From the NCBI GenBank assembly GCA_030644725.1, contig CP130629.1, positions 4,781,586-4,845,585 on the forward strand: a DNA stretch of 64,000 nt, read 5' to 3'. This DNA is from Candidatus Electrothrix communis (GTDB lineage Bacteria; Desulfobacterota; Desulfobulbia; Desulfobulbales; Desulfobulbaceae). Both the position numbers and the translations under genes were made by a program. Under the pieces are notes generated by a model that saw only the letters and a list, made by a program, of their open reading frames with translations, did not search any database and was not told the origin of the DNA. Positions 45,979-53,902 of this stretch are shown piece by piece (position 1 is the stretch's first letter; each line of letters starts with the position of its first letter).

Positions 45979-46037
45979 GTCGAACGTGGAGTTGAGCGGC
46001 GAGCCTCAGCGAGTCCGTCTCTAACGCTTTGTTATGC
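45979..46037 (-). other. attC recombination site 2 (59 bp)
   Basis: Read on the minus strand: outer box GCATAAC, spacer AAAGC, inner box GTTAGAG, imperfect GC-rich centre, inner box CTCAAC, spacer, outer box GTTCGAC. GTTAGAG carries one extra A against the complement of CTCAAC (GTTGAG), the usual extrahelical base. It overlaps the stop codon of the zinc-ribbon gene. The first outer box is the complement of TTATGC at that cassette's own start (48212-48217). Confidence 0.87.
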
Positions 46038-46245
46038 TTCGTTTATTATTAATAGTTCTTCAAAATATTTCTGCGTTGCCAATCTATTAATCACGTATGA
46101 GTCTGTATGCAGATACACAGCTTTCTTTTGATCACCATTGTTTGCGTTGTATATCTTTGATGTATCTGTGATTGGGATTTGTTTTAATGGCTCATATTCA
46201 CCTTCCTTATAAGCATTAATCTCTTCTAAGCGTTTGAAATTTTTC

Positions 46246-47881
46246 AACCTGTGCGGTTAGCCATTTTTTAGTCTAAGCAGCCAGTTTAAAATCAATATCC
46301 TTTTCCTCAAACCACTTTCTGTATTCATTATTTTGCTTAAGGGCAGTAATCGTAGCCAAGGCCACTGTTCCCTTTTTGGTCCAGCTCATCCCATTATGTT
46401 TTTGTCGTTCTGACACAATCAGATCATTCGCCTTTTCACCGACAGCACTCGAATTACAAAGTCCGAGTTCTTTTCGGGCAGCATAGCAGGGGATATAAGG
46501 TCGGTTCCTTTCCAGGTAGGCAATGAGTTTCTCTAATGATTGAACGTTCTTTATATCCTTCTCCGGGATCTCACGCAAAAACTCAACTGCTTTATCTGTG
46601 AGACCGTACCAAAGCAACGGCTTGAGTTTATTGAGAACTTCATTGCGTAATTTCCGACCGTTCATTGTTTGACTCAGCAACTCCCCGCACTTCTTACCAA
46701 GGTGGTACCAGTCCAATATTATTCCCATATTTTCTTTCCAGGAATAAAAATTTATAATTGCTGTATTCAGGACTGTATGACCATCAGTAAAAAACTGGAA
46801 TCGTTTCCCGGAAAGACCGTTAGCAAGTAAAAAGACATTATAATAGGAAGAAGAGAGGTTATGGACGCTCCGTTTAAGACATATTTTGTCCCGTTGTGAG
46901 AAAGACGAGCGATTGTGTTATGTGCGTATTTCCTTGTATGCGCGGTTCTTTTCTGCCCCGGAATTCTGTTATCTTCCTGTCTTTTACATTAACATCATCC
47001 ACCGCTATGTTGATTGTTTCAGAAGGATCCTCGTAGCCTATCGGATTATCTATGTAACCATCAGAAAAGCCACATACTTCTGTACAAAGAGAGACTGCGT
47101 CGTCAATCTTCTCCTGATCCAGAAAAACAGGGACTGATTGAGTATACTCTGGATTCTCTTCTTGATATATCCCGGTCTCTTCAAAGCCATGCCGGGATAA
47201 TATTTGTTCGGATTTTTTTGTTATATGCTCAAGCAGGGCAGTTCCTTCCCGCTCTGTAGCTTCATGAAGTGTACGGGATGGGGTGCCGTCTTTTTCCTGG
47301 TACCGGATGCGATTGATTAATCGTGTTGTTTTTCTGTATGATTCTTCCGTATCACCGTAAATCAAAGCTATTTCTTTGAAACCTGTGGTTCGGTAATACT
47401 CTTTCCCATGCAGGCACGAAAAAACATCTTGACCGGTGTTGTATCGCACGTCGGCACCCTTCAGGATACTATGAGTAAAGAATGCAAATCGTCCGGCTTC
47501 CCCATCAACTTTATATGGACAACTATTTTGAATTACTTGTTCTCCGGCTTCACTCATCTCACCAGCTTTTTTTTGAGACACCCCGGTAAGGTGCTCGGAT
47601 AAAGCAGACCGTATTGTCGGATATGCGGTTTGTAAAATGGTTTTTTCGCACTTGTCTATACTTACAGCATCTTTCTCACTGATAACCATATTGAAACTGC
47701 CATCTTGCTGCTTCGTCGGGCTATCGCTAATAGATTCGTTACACTCTACAAGTTCAACGCTTACTTTGACTTTATACCCAGTCATTCTGATCCCTCCACA
47801 TGAAATATGAGTCTATCCTTCTATAATATTAATCGCATGTCACGCGTGAGGGTAGTGAAAATTAATCTAACCGCACAGGTC
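46246..47881 (-). mobile_element. Insertion sequence 'IS-X' copy 2 (1636 bp), inverted relative to copy 1
   Basis: Same ends and nearly the same sequence as 44149-45783, on the other strand. The two copies face each other across 462 bp that hold attC site 2 and the ends of two cassette genes. Recombination between them would invert that segment. Confidence 0.9.
46273..47785 (-). pseudogene. Transposase of IS-X, copy 2, in two open frames
   Basis: The first frame (47785-46874, 303 codons) begins MTGYKVKVSVELVECNESIS and includes LIYGDTEESYRKTTRLINRI. Near its end the homology passes by a -1 shift into NGTKYVLNGASITSLLPIIM. A T6-to-T5 deletion near 46829 then separates this from the last frame (46728-46273, MGIILDWYHLGKKCGELLSQ). 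Copy 1 keeps the T6 run but has other defects, so an intact transposase can be pieced together only from both copies plus one shared shift. Confidence 0.78.
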
Positions 47882-48211
47882 GAAATTTTTCCTTGCCGAA
47901 ACATTGTTTACAACAAATTCACCACCCTGCATCATTCCAACTAATTGAATTACGCCCTTACCAACAGGTGCTATCATTGGAATGTCGTCATCTTTGTCAT
48001 GCCCACCAATAACAAAACCACCCCCTCGAATATCAACAATTTCTTGGTTAAAAAACATTGAAACTAACTCATCTATTTGGAATCTCGGTTGCAGTTCAGT
48101 TTTGCAAGATGAGCAAATTTTAGCATCCAAGGAAACCATTGAATGACAATTCGAGCATGGTGTTTCATTATCAATTTCATATTCAATGCTTGGCATAGTT
48201 TTCCTTAAAAA

Positions 48212-48230
48212 GCATAAGGGTGCGGCTCTT
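48212..48230 (-). other. 5' border of the zinc-ribbon cassette abutting a solo IS end
   Basis: On the minus strand TTATGC (48217-48212) is the cassette start predicted by attC site 2. Directly before it lies AAGAGCCGCACCC (48230-48218), identical to the outer 13 bases of the ISKra4-like element ends in this window. The rest of such an IS is absent and the expected G before TTATGC is a C. Confidence 0.7.
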
Positions 48231-48552
48231 CTGGCTCAACGCTAACGAACTGATAAAGCTCTAATCTTTAGTTTTAAATGTAAATAAGGGACAGACCCTC
48301 AATAAAACACTAGTGATTTCAAATTGCCAAAGATACATGTTGAATTAAAAAAGTCAATAAAAAGTAATCATGACGGTATCACAGGCCAAAATCAAACCGC
48401 GCAGTGATGGGGGTTACAGGCCGGGGTCACAGGTTCGAGTTCCCCGGCTTAAACACCTTCATGAAATCAAAGAGAAATTCCCCTTTCTAAATAAAATTTT
48501 GATATTCCTTGGGAAAATTTCGGATGCGGCGAGTGGTATTGCACTTCCTGAA
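48231..48552. other. Non-coding stretch, cassette-array edge
   Basis: A plus-strand frame (48370-48705) overlaps the HAD gene antisense and is not convincing. An AATAAGGGAC motif near 48282 resembles that behind the gene at 42582. CCGGGG-N15-CCCCGG (about 48421-48447) forms a hairpin containing GGTTCGAGTTCC, which looks like a tRNA T loop, but no tRNA can be folded. Confidence 0.5.
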
Positions 48553-49155
48553 CTACGATATAAGATCCCTGATATCCCGCCAGGAGCTAACGCTCGGGAG
48601 TTGGTGACGGTTATGGTTCCAGGGTTGATTGAAAACAAAGGGTTGGATTCCGGCCTTGCTCAAATGGACACAGGTTTCGGCGCGGTCATCAATAAAGAAT
48701 TGTAAACCTTGCTCATGGATATGCTGTGATTTGCCATCATGCGCTCCCATAGCGGTCACTCTGATAGCCTTGCAGGTTGATGCCGGAAAAAAGGCAGCAA
48801 ACCAGTCATACACTGGAGCCGCAAAAGGGCGGGCCGTGATCACGGAAATTGTGCTCAACTCCGCCAATTCGCCGAGAACATCGACTGCATCTTTCATTGG
48901 TTGCAGTCCGGTTCCCACTGAATCAAGCAGCACCTTGGTAAAGAGAGCATCTACCTGGGTACGATCAAGGGAGAGACATTGCTCCACCTCGAAGTTGACA
49001 ATATCCTCACGACTGAGGTCGCAGAGACCGTAGTCTTCACAGGCCAGTCGTAAAAAAATCTCTGCTGTATCTGCAATAACCCCGTCAAAGTCAAAGCCAA
49101 CCAAGGCCGGATTGATTTTGACGGGGCAATTCAAGGTGTTTTTCAATGCGTTCAT
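48553..49155 (-). CDS. HAD-superfamily hydrolase
   Basis: 200 residues with HAD motif I VGFDFDGVIADTAEIFLRLA (two Asp), motif II STISVITARPF and motif IV LQFFIDDRAETCVHLSKAG. The small alpha-helical cap lies between motifs I and II. The fold suggests a phosphatase or 5'-nucleotidase-like enzyme; the substrate is unknown. A stop follows SWRDIRDLIS. The Cys-rich small protein gene lies just downstream on the same strand. Confidence 0.88.
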   Translation of the reverse strand: MNALKNTLNCPVKINPALVGFDFDGVIADTAEIFLRLACEDYGLCDLSREDIVNFEVEQCLSLDRTQVDALFTKVLLDSVGTGLQPMKDAVDVLGELAELSTISVITARPFAAPVYDWFAAFFPASTCKAIRVTAMGAHDGKSQHIHEQGLQFFIDDRAETCVHLSKAGIQPFVFNQPWNHNRHQLPSVSSWRDIRDLIS

Positions 49156-49192
49156 TGCATAAAAGCAGCAAGAGAATAGTCGGATGTCGGGA

Positions 49193-49381
49193 TTACTTGT
49201 TCGGCTTCTTCCGAGAGTCCTGAAGGGTTTCGCTATCGATCCGTTGAATCTTCTCTGCCAATTCCTCGCTCACCGCTATGCGCCCCTCCAGGACACATCC
49301 CTTCCGAGCCGGAACGCATTCACCGGACAGCCGCTTGCATTTACCCTTTTCGATGTCGTAATTCTTGCAATGAAAGGTCAT
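49193..49381 (-). CDS. Small Cys-containing protein, 62 aa
   Basis: MTFHCKNYDIEKGKCKRLSG then ECVPARKGCVLEGRIAVSEE: four Cys residues in the first 30, suggesting a small metal site, followed by a charged helix. Short proteins of this type are common in Desulfobacterota without known role. It lies between the NrfJ-like gene and the HAD gene on the same strand, so the three may be one transcript. Confidence 0.6.
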   Translation of the reverse strand: MTFHCKNYDIEKGKCKRLSGECVPARKGCVLEGRIAVSEELAEKIQRIDSETLQDSRKKPNK

Positions 49382-49429
49382 GCTTTTTTCCCGTCATTGT
49401 TTTCTTTGCAAAACGCGGAGAAAGATTCT

Positions 49430-50233
49430 TTACTCAATGACCTTTGCTTCCTCAACTATTGCCGCATACCGATAACCTGCTCCAAAGTCTTTGTCCTTAT
49501 GCAGGGTTCCTTCAATCGTGACAACAGCGCCTTTTGCGGCCTTTCCAGAGGTGGTCACAACAAGGTCATGAGTTTTTTTCTCAGGATCGCCGGTTCCATC
49601 TTGTAGGTGGATCCAGTTCTTGCCCATAATCATACTGGAAAATTTCATGACTTTGCCGCGAATTCGAACTGTTTTCTTGTCGAGTTGTTTGGCGTTGGCA
49701 AAACATTCCTCAACTGTCTGGGCGTTTTTCCCCTCTGCTTTTTCCACTTTGACCTTATCAGCAGGGACAATAGCTCGGGCAGAACCTCCGGAAAGTTTTT
49801 CCAACTCGGCTTCAGCGACCGGTGTCTGCGCCTCTTTAGAGGCATGAGGGTTTCCTCCTGCAACGGCTGTTGCCTGATGCATATCGCCAGCCCCAGCAAG
49901 GCCGGAGGAAAAAATGATAACGTCAAAGGTTTTGCTTAATGCCTTGGACTCAAAGGATTTCATCATCATGCCAGGACTGACTGTCACTTCCTGCCCGGCT
50001 TCTACCTTGCTTTCTGGCAGCGCTGCCCAGATTTCGCCCTGTTCGTGTTTTATTAGCAAATAGGTATAACCGCCAGCTGACTGTACCTCCAGTACCTTGC
50101 CTTTTATGGGTTTACCTGCAAGATTTGCTGCGGCTTCCATAGTTGTCGGGGTAGATTTTGACTCCTCCGCTAATGCGGGGCCGGTAAACAGCAGAGTCAG
50201 TGCCAAGGCTGCTGGAATATAACCCTTCATCAT
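49430..50233 (-). CDS. Periplasmic tandem OB-fold protein, NrfJ-like
   Basis: A signal peptide (MMKGYIPAALALTLLFTGPALA) leads to two OB-fold domains. The first reads IKGKVLEVQSAGGYTYLLIK to IWAALPESKVEAGQEVTVSP; the second reads KKTVRIRGKVMKFSSMIMGK to WIHLQDGTGDPEKKTHDLVV. The GGYTYLLI and NWIHLQDGTG elements match proteins called NrfJ or DNA-binding-like OB proteins, often near nitrite reductases and cytochromes. A linker rich in Ala and Glu joins the domains. No nrf genes are nearby. GGAGAA precedes the start. Confidence 0.82.
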   Translation of the reverse strand: MMKGYIPAALALTLLFTGPALAEESKSTPTTMEAAANLAGKPIKGKVLEVQSAGGYTYLLIKHEQGEIWAALPESKVEAGQEVTVSPGMMMKSFESKALSKTFDVIIFSSGLAGAGDMHQATAVAGGNPHASKEAQTPVAEAELEKLSGGSARAIVPADKVKVEKAEGKNAQTVEECFANAKQLDKKTVRIRGKVMKFSSMIMGKNWIHLQDGTGDPEKKTHDLVVTTSGKAAKGAVVTIEGTLHKDKDFGAGYRYAAIVEEAKVIE

Positions 50234-50268
50234 GATGTGTTCTCCTTGAAAAACTTGATATTGTTTGC

Positions 50269-50311
50269 AGCTATACGAGTTGCATGTGAGTTACATGCGA
50301 CTCGTATAGCT
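50269..50311. other. Long hairpin between two minus-strand genes
   Basis: AGCTATACGAGTTGCATGT (50269-50287) pairs with its complement at 50293-50311 with one mismatch around GAGTT. It lies behind the ferritin-like gene and may end its transcript, though no T run follows. Confidence 0.7.
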
Positions 50312-50352
50312 GTATTTACGATTTTTCTGGCCTTCAAGGCCGGGTTCAGTCT

Positions 50353-51381
50353 TTATACTGTTCTTTGTTGCAGGTCGACAAACGGAAGACCGAACCAATG
50401 CGGAATGACTCCGGCTTGCCAACAGTCCTGGGTATTAGCGAATATTTCTTTCATAACGCCCGTGATGACTGTTCGTAAAACTTCGCTCCCGCCGAGGTTG
50501 GCTCCGCCGTTTCCCCAGAGCGTCTCAAGCATGAGAATCAGCTGGAAAAAATTTTGTTGCAGCGGTTTATTGGCCGGATGATCCGGTTGTTCCTTCCCAG
50601 TGTAGATGTCCGGAAGCCCCTTGTTTTTTATTTTGATAAATCGTCCGAAATGAGAATATTCGTAATGGGAATCGAGTCCTTCGGAATGAGTCACGAAACG
50701 GTAGTATGGAGGAACCGGAAAGTTTTTTTCTGTCCAGGGGGGAGGCGCTAAGTGATCACTGAAGATATGGCCTTCTCCTTGATTGACAATAGCCTGAACC
50801 GCATCTTGGGCCTTCGGGTAGCTGTCTATAATTTGACAAAAATTTTGCTTTTCCCAATGACTTTGCTGGTAGTCGGTGTCCCAGCTGAATTGGTTGACAC
50901 CGACTTGATTGATCCCGAATATGAGGGCATCGTACATCTCACCGATAGAATGATAGGGATACTTGGGCAGGGTATGATCCAGGTCCTGACGCAGCTGTGC
51001 CTGTTCCGGGGTCTCAATATCCAACATTGTATTGAGCGTTGTATCATCCAGGGGTCCTAATGAGGCATTCAAGAAGCAACATTCCCCTGTGTCGGGATTG
51101 TAAGGGCTTAGGTACGGAATATCTGAACCGTATTGAGGCGGTTTGAAATTCGGTGCCGTGTCCAGAGCACGACAGAGATTAGCTGTCAGTTGCACATGGA
51201 GCAGTTCTTCCAGAATAACACTGCGAATGATTTGAACAGCTTCACTCTGCTTTTCTTTGATGGAACACATTGCCGTAATGTAAAAGGGCAGGGTGTAAAA
51301 TTCCACAGCGACTGCGGCCTGAGCATGCTCCTGGACAAGCTTTTTTGTCCATTGTTTTGCAGTTCCTGATTCGGTCATCAA
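50353..51381 (-). CDS. Ferritin-like domain protein (VioB / iminophenylpyruvate dimer synthase-like family)
   Basis: This 342-residue protein carries the ferritin-like four-helix signature of PF12902: VQEHAQAAVAVEFYTLPFYI (first Glu), then VILEELLHVQLTANLCRAL (ExxH) and later IVNQGEGHIFSDH (second ExxH-type pair). Members often bind a di-iron centre and occur alone or beside secondary metabolite genes. No such neighbours are seen here. AGGAGGTG precedes ATG 51381. Function is inferred only at family level. Confidence 0.82.
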   Translation of the reverse strand: MMTESGTAKQWTKKLVQEHAQAAVAVEFYTLPFYITAMCSIKEKQSEAVQIIRSVILEELLHVQLTANLCRALDTAPNFKPPQYGSDIPYLSPYNPDTGECCFLNASLGPLDDTTLNTMLDIETPEQAQLRQDLDHTLPKYPYHSIGEMYDALIFGINQVGVNQFSWDTDYQQSHWEKQNFCQIIDSYPKAQDAVQAIVNQGEGHIFSDHLAPPPWTEKNFPVPPYYRFVTHSEGLDSHYEYSHFGRFIKIKNKGLPDIYTGKEQPDHPANKPLQQNFFQLILMLETLWGNGGANLGGSEVLRTVITGVMKEIFANTQDCWQAGVIPHWFGLPFVDLQQRTV

Positions 51382-51831
51382 AAGGCACCTCCTGTGTGCA
51401 GGACGGGCATGTATGTTAGTTTCTTATTCTATAGATACGCCGGATACGCTGACAGGGCAAGGTCCAGGAGCGTCGGATCAACGGCAGGAAGGAAGTAATG
51501 TTACCGGAAAAAGGTGTCGGTAAAAAAAGAACGCTATATCCAGAAAAAGCTTTCTCATATTTTTTCCTGTGCTATGTTGAAATCGGGTTAAAAAAATCCT
51601 GTTGTTTTTTGAAAAAAGAGTACAATGCAACAAAAATATAACCTGATTATAACAAAGCGCGGAGAAGTGTGTAAGCGATAACTCTTCGCTGATAAAATTC
51701 TTTGCATCAGACTTGAACCGTTGACATGTTACTCTATGAGCACTTTCCTGTCAAAGTATTCTCTTTGCGGGAAGATGTGAACCACTGAAAAAAAGTTCCG
51801 GTTCGTTTTTTGTCATTACAGAAGAGCAGGT
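51382..51831. other. Divergent intergenic region
   Basis: About 450 bp between the ferritin-like gene (minus) and mutL (plus), probably holding both promoters. I see no gene, repeat or RNA element. Confidence 0.5.
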
Positions 51832-53859
51832 ATGTCCAAAATACGCGTTCTCTCCGATCATCTTGCTAATCAGATCGCTGCCGGTGAAGTTGTTGAACGA
51901 CCGGCTTCAGTAGTCAAGGAATTACTTGAAAACGCCCTTGATGCTGGAGCCGATCGGATCAATATACAGGTGGAGGGCGACGGCACCCGGCTTATCCGTG
52001 TCGTAGATAATGGTGTGGGCATGGACCAGGATGATGTGTTGCTCTGTCTTGAGCGCCATGCAACCTCGAAATTGATTGAGGAAAGCCAGTTGGCAGCAAT
52101 CACGACCCTGGGGTTCCGGGGAGAGGCCCTGCCCAGTATCGGTTCGGTCTCTCGCATGTCTCTCCTCTCCCGTCTCCATACTGCCGAAATTGGGACCAAG
52201 GCTGAGATTCGTTATGGTGCTCTGCATGACCTCCATGATGATGGCTGTGCCTGTGGTACTATTATTGAGGTTCGTAATCTGTTTGGCAACCTTCCGGCCC
52301 GAAAAAAATTTCTGAAAACCAAACGGACAGAGCTTTTTCACATTGAGGAGGTTATCCGCAACCAAGCCCTTGCTCATCCTGATATCACTTTTTCCCTTCA
52401 GGTGGATGGGCGCAAAACTATTACCCTTGCAGCAGCAGATCAGGAACAACGCGTCCGTGATATTTTTCGCTACTCTGGAAAAATGCTTGATGTATCTTGT
52501 GTTTTTTGTGGTGACGGACAGACTCCTCTCTCTGTGAACGGATTTCTTCTCCTTCCTGATGCCGTATCCACGGCACGTCTTCGTATTCTCGTTAATAATC
52601 GTCCGGTGCAGGATCGAATGATTCGCTATGCGGCTGCTGAAGGCCTGAAAGGTCTGCTCATGAAAGGTCAGCAGCCTGTCGGTGCGCTGTTGCTGGATCT
52701 TGATCCACAGTTGGTTGATATCAATGTCCACCCGGCCAAGCGGGAGATCCGTTTCCGTAATCCCAATGAGGTGCGGCGGTTTCTCGTGCGTGCGGTTTCC
52801 GAGGCCGTGCTCCGGCACCAGGAGGAGATGCGTTCCGAGCTGTTCAGTCCCTCAAAGGTAGAGATCAAAGCAGAAAACGAGACTTCTTCCTCTGATTCTT
52901 GGTCAAATCGGTCGGGCCGGTTTGAAAACAGTGAGCCCCGGCAAGGCAATCAGGATCAGTCAACAGCGTCCTCTTTTTTCCCTCCTGAGCGGAGTGGACA
53001 GGATAAAGACCAGAATCAAAATCGGAAATCAGGGCAGGGAGAGCGACAAATATATAGTGCGGAACCTTTGCCGTTTTTTTCACTGCCGGTCGTCGGGGGC
53101 GGAGGAAAGGAACTGAAAGGGCAGGGCCAGCCACTGGAGACCGGGGAGCAGGGCGGGCTGATAAGTACATATCCTGTTCAGAGTTCTAATCAGCAGCCTG
53201 AGCTGCAATTTGCACAACGAGATAAACAGTACGAGCAGGTAGGCGACCCGCAAACCGAGCAGCAGCCGGGGTACAGCGGCCTGAGGTTAATCGGTCAGTT
53301 CCTCAATCTGTATCTGCTCTGTGAACACGACGAGCAACTAGTGGTAATTGATCAGCATGCGGCCCATGAGCGTATCCTGTACCAGCAGCTTCGCACAGCC
53401 TATGAACAACGTGCTGTTGCTGTGCAGAACCTCCTGTTTCCGGTGACAGTGGAATTAGGGCCTGATTATGCTGATATCTTGGAACAGGAGGCCGAGGCGG
53501 TCGCGGCCCTGGGACTTACTGTTGAATTCTTTGGCGATACCACCTGGGTTATCAAGGCGGTTCCGGCTCTGGTTGGCAAGGTCTCTCCACAGGAAGTTTT
53601 GCTTGATATTCTTGACGGGCTGGCTGCTCGCCCCAGATCTTCTCGTTCTGAAGCTGTGCCGGAATGCATTGACAACCTGCTGGCCTCTATGGCCTGCAAG
53701 GCTGCCATAAAATCAGGAAACCGACTGCACCGGGAAGAGATGCTCGGCCTTCTCCGGCAGATGGAACAGAGCGAGTTTTTTTCTCACTGTCCCCACGGTC
53801 GACCGGTTCTGAAAAGCTTTTCCCGGCTTGATGTGGAAAAGTGGTTCAGAAGGAGCTGA
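51832..53859 (+). CDS. mutL: DNA mismatch repair protein MutL
   Basis: The 675-residue protein has the GHKL ATPase domain (IAAGEVVERPASVVKELLEN, DNGVGMDQDDV, GFRGEALPSIGSVS) and DINVHPAKREIRFR. A Ser/Gln-rich linker (about residues 345-480) leads to the C-terminal dimerisation and endonuclease domain (GLRLIGQFLNLYLLCEHDEQ, MACKAAIKSG, CPHGRPVLKSF). The endonuclease motif reads DQHAAHERILYQ: the last Glu of DQHAx2Ex4E is Gln. MutL links mismatch recognition to strand incision. mutS is not adjacent. Confidence 0.96.
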   Translation: MSKIRVLSDHLANQIAAGEVVERPASVVKELLENALDAGADRINIQVEGDGTRLIRVVDNGVGMDQDDVLLCLERHATSKLIEESQLAAITTLGFRGEALPSIGSVSRMSLLSRLHTAEIGTKAEIRYGALHDLHDDGCACGTIIEVRNLFGNLPARKKFLKTKRTELFHIEEVIRNQALAHPDITFSLQVDGRKTITLAAADQEQRVRDIFRYSGKMLDVSCVFCGDGQTPLSVNGFLLLPDAVSTARLRILVNNRPVQDRMIRYAAAEGLKGLLMKGQQPVGALLLDLDPQLVDINVHPAKREIRFRNPNEVRRFLVRAVSEAVLRHQEEMRSELFSPSKVEIKAENETSSSDSWSNRSGRFENSEPRQGNQDQSTASSFFPPERSGQDKDQNQNRKSGQGERQIYSAEPLPFFSLPVVGGGGKELKGQGQPLETGEQGGLISTYPVQSSNQQPELQFAQRDKQYEQVGDPQTEQQPGYSGLRLIGQFLNLYLLCEHDEQLVVIDQHAAHERILYQQLRTAYEQRAVAVQNLLFPVTVELGPDYADILEQEAEAVAALGLTVEFFGDTTWVIKAVPALVGKVSPQEVLLDILDGLAARPRSSRSEAVPECIDNLLASMACKAAIKSGNRLHREEMLGLLRQMEQSEFFSHCPHGRPVLKSFSRLDVEKWFRRS

Positions 53860-53902
53860 AAAGCAAGGAGCGGGGACCAATGATATGCAAGAGGAGGCGG
53901 AC

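Larger units (their letters stand above)
46236..47891. repeat. 10-bp target duplication flanking IS-X copy 2
   Basis: GAAATTTTTC lies at 46236-46245 and 47882-47891, directly outside the IS ends. Confidence 0.93.
46032..48196 (-). pseudogene. Zinc-ribbon protein, cassette gene split by an IS
   Basis: Excising the IS (46246-47881) and one 10-bp duplication joins VNNVSARKNF to KRLEEINAYKEGEYE. The restored protein of about 170 residues starts MPSIEYEIDNETPCSNCHSM (ATG 48196). It has a zinc ribbon (CSNCH, 12 residues, CSSCK), a glycine-rich middle (IRGGGFVIGGHDKDDD) and a helical end (YFEELLIINEA). The TAA stop is part of attC site 2. Function unknown. It is the first cassette of the array in reading order. 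Confidence 0.83.

Noticed and set aside
48370..48705. A 111-codon plus-strand frame and a tRNA-like T loop
   Set aside because: Half of the frame is antisense to the HAD gene, and its start lacks a ribosome binding site. The GGTTCGAGTTCC stretch has no matching T stem, anticodon arm or acceptor stem.
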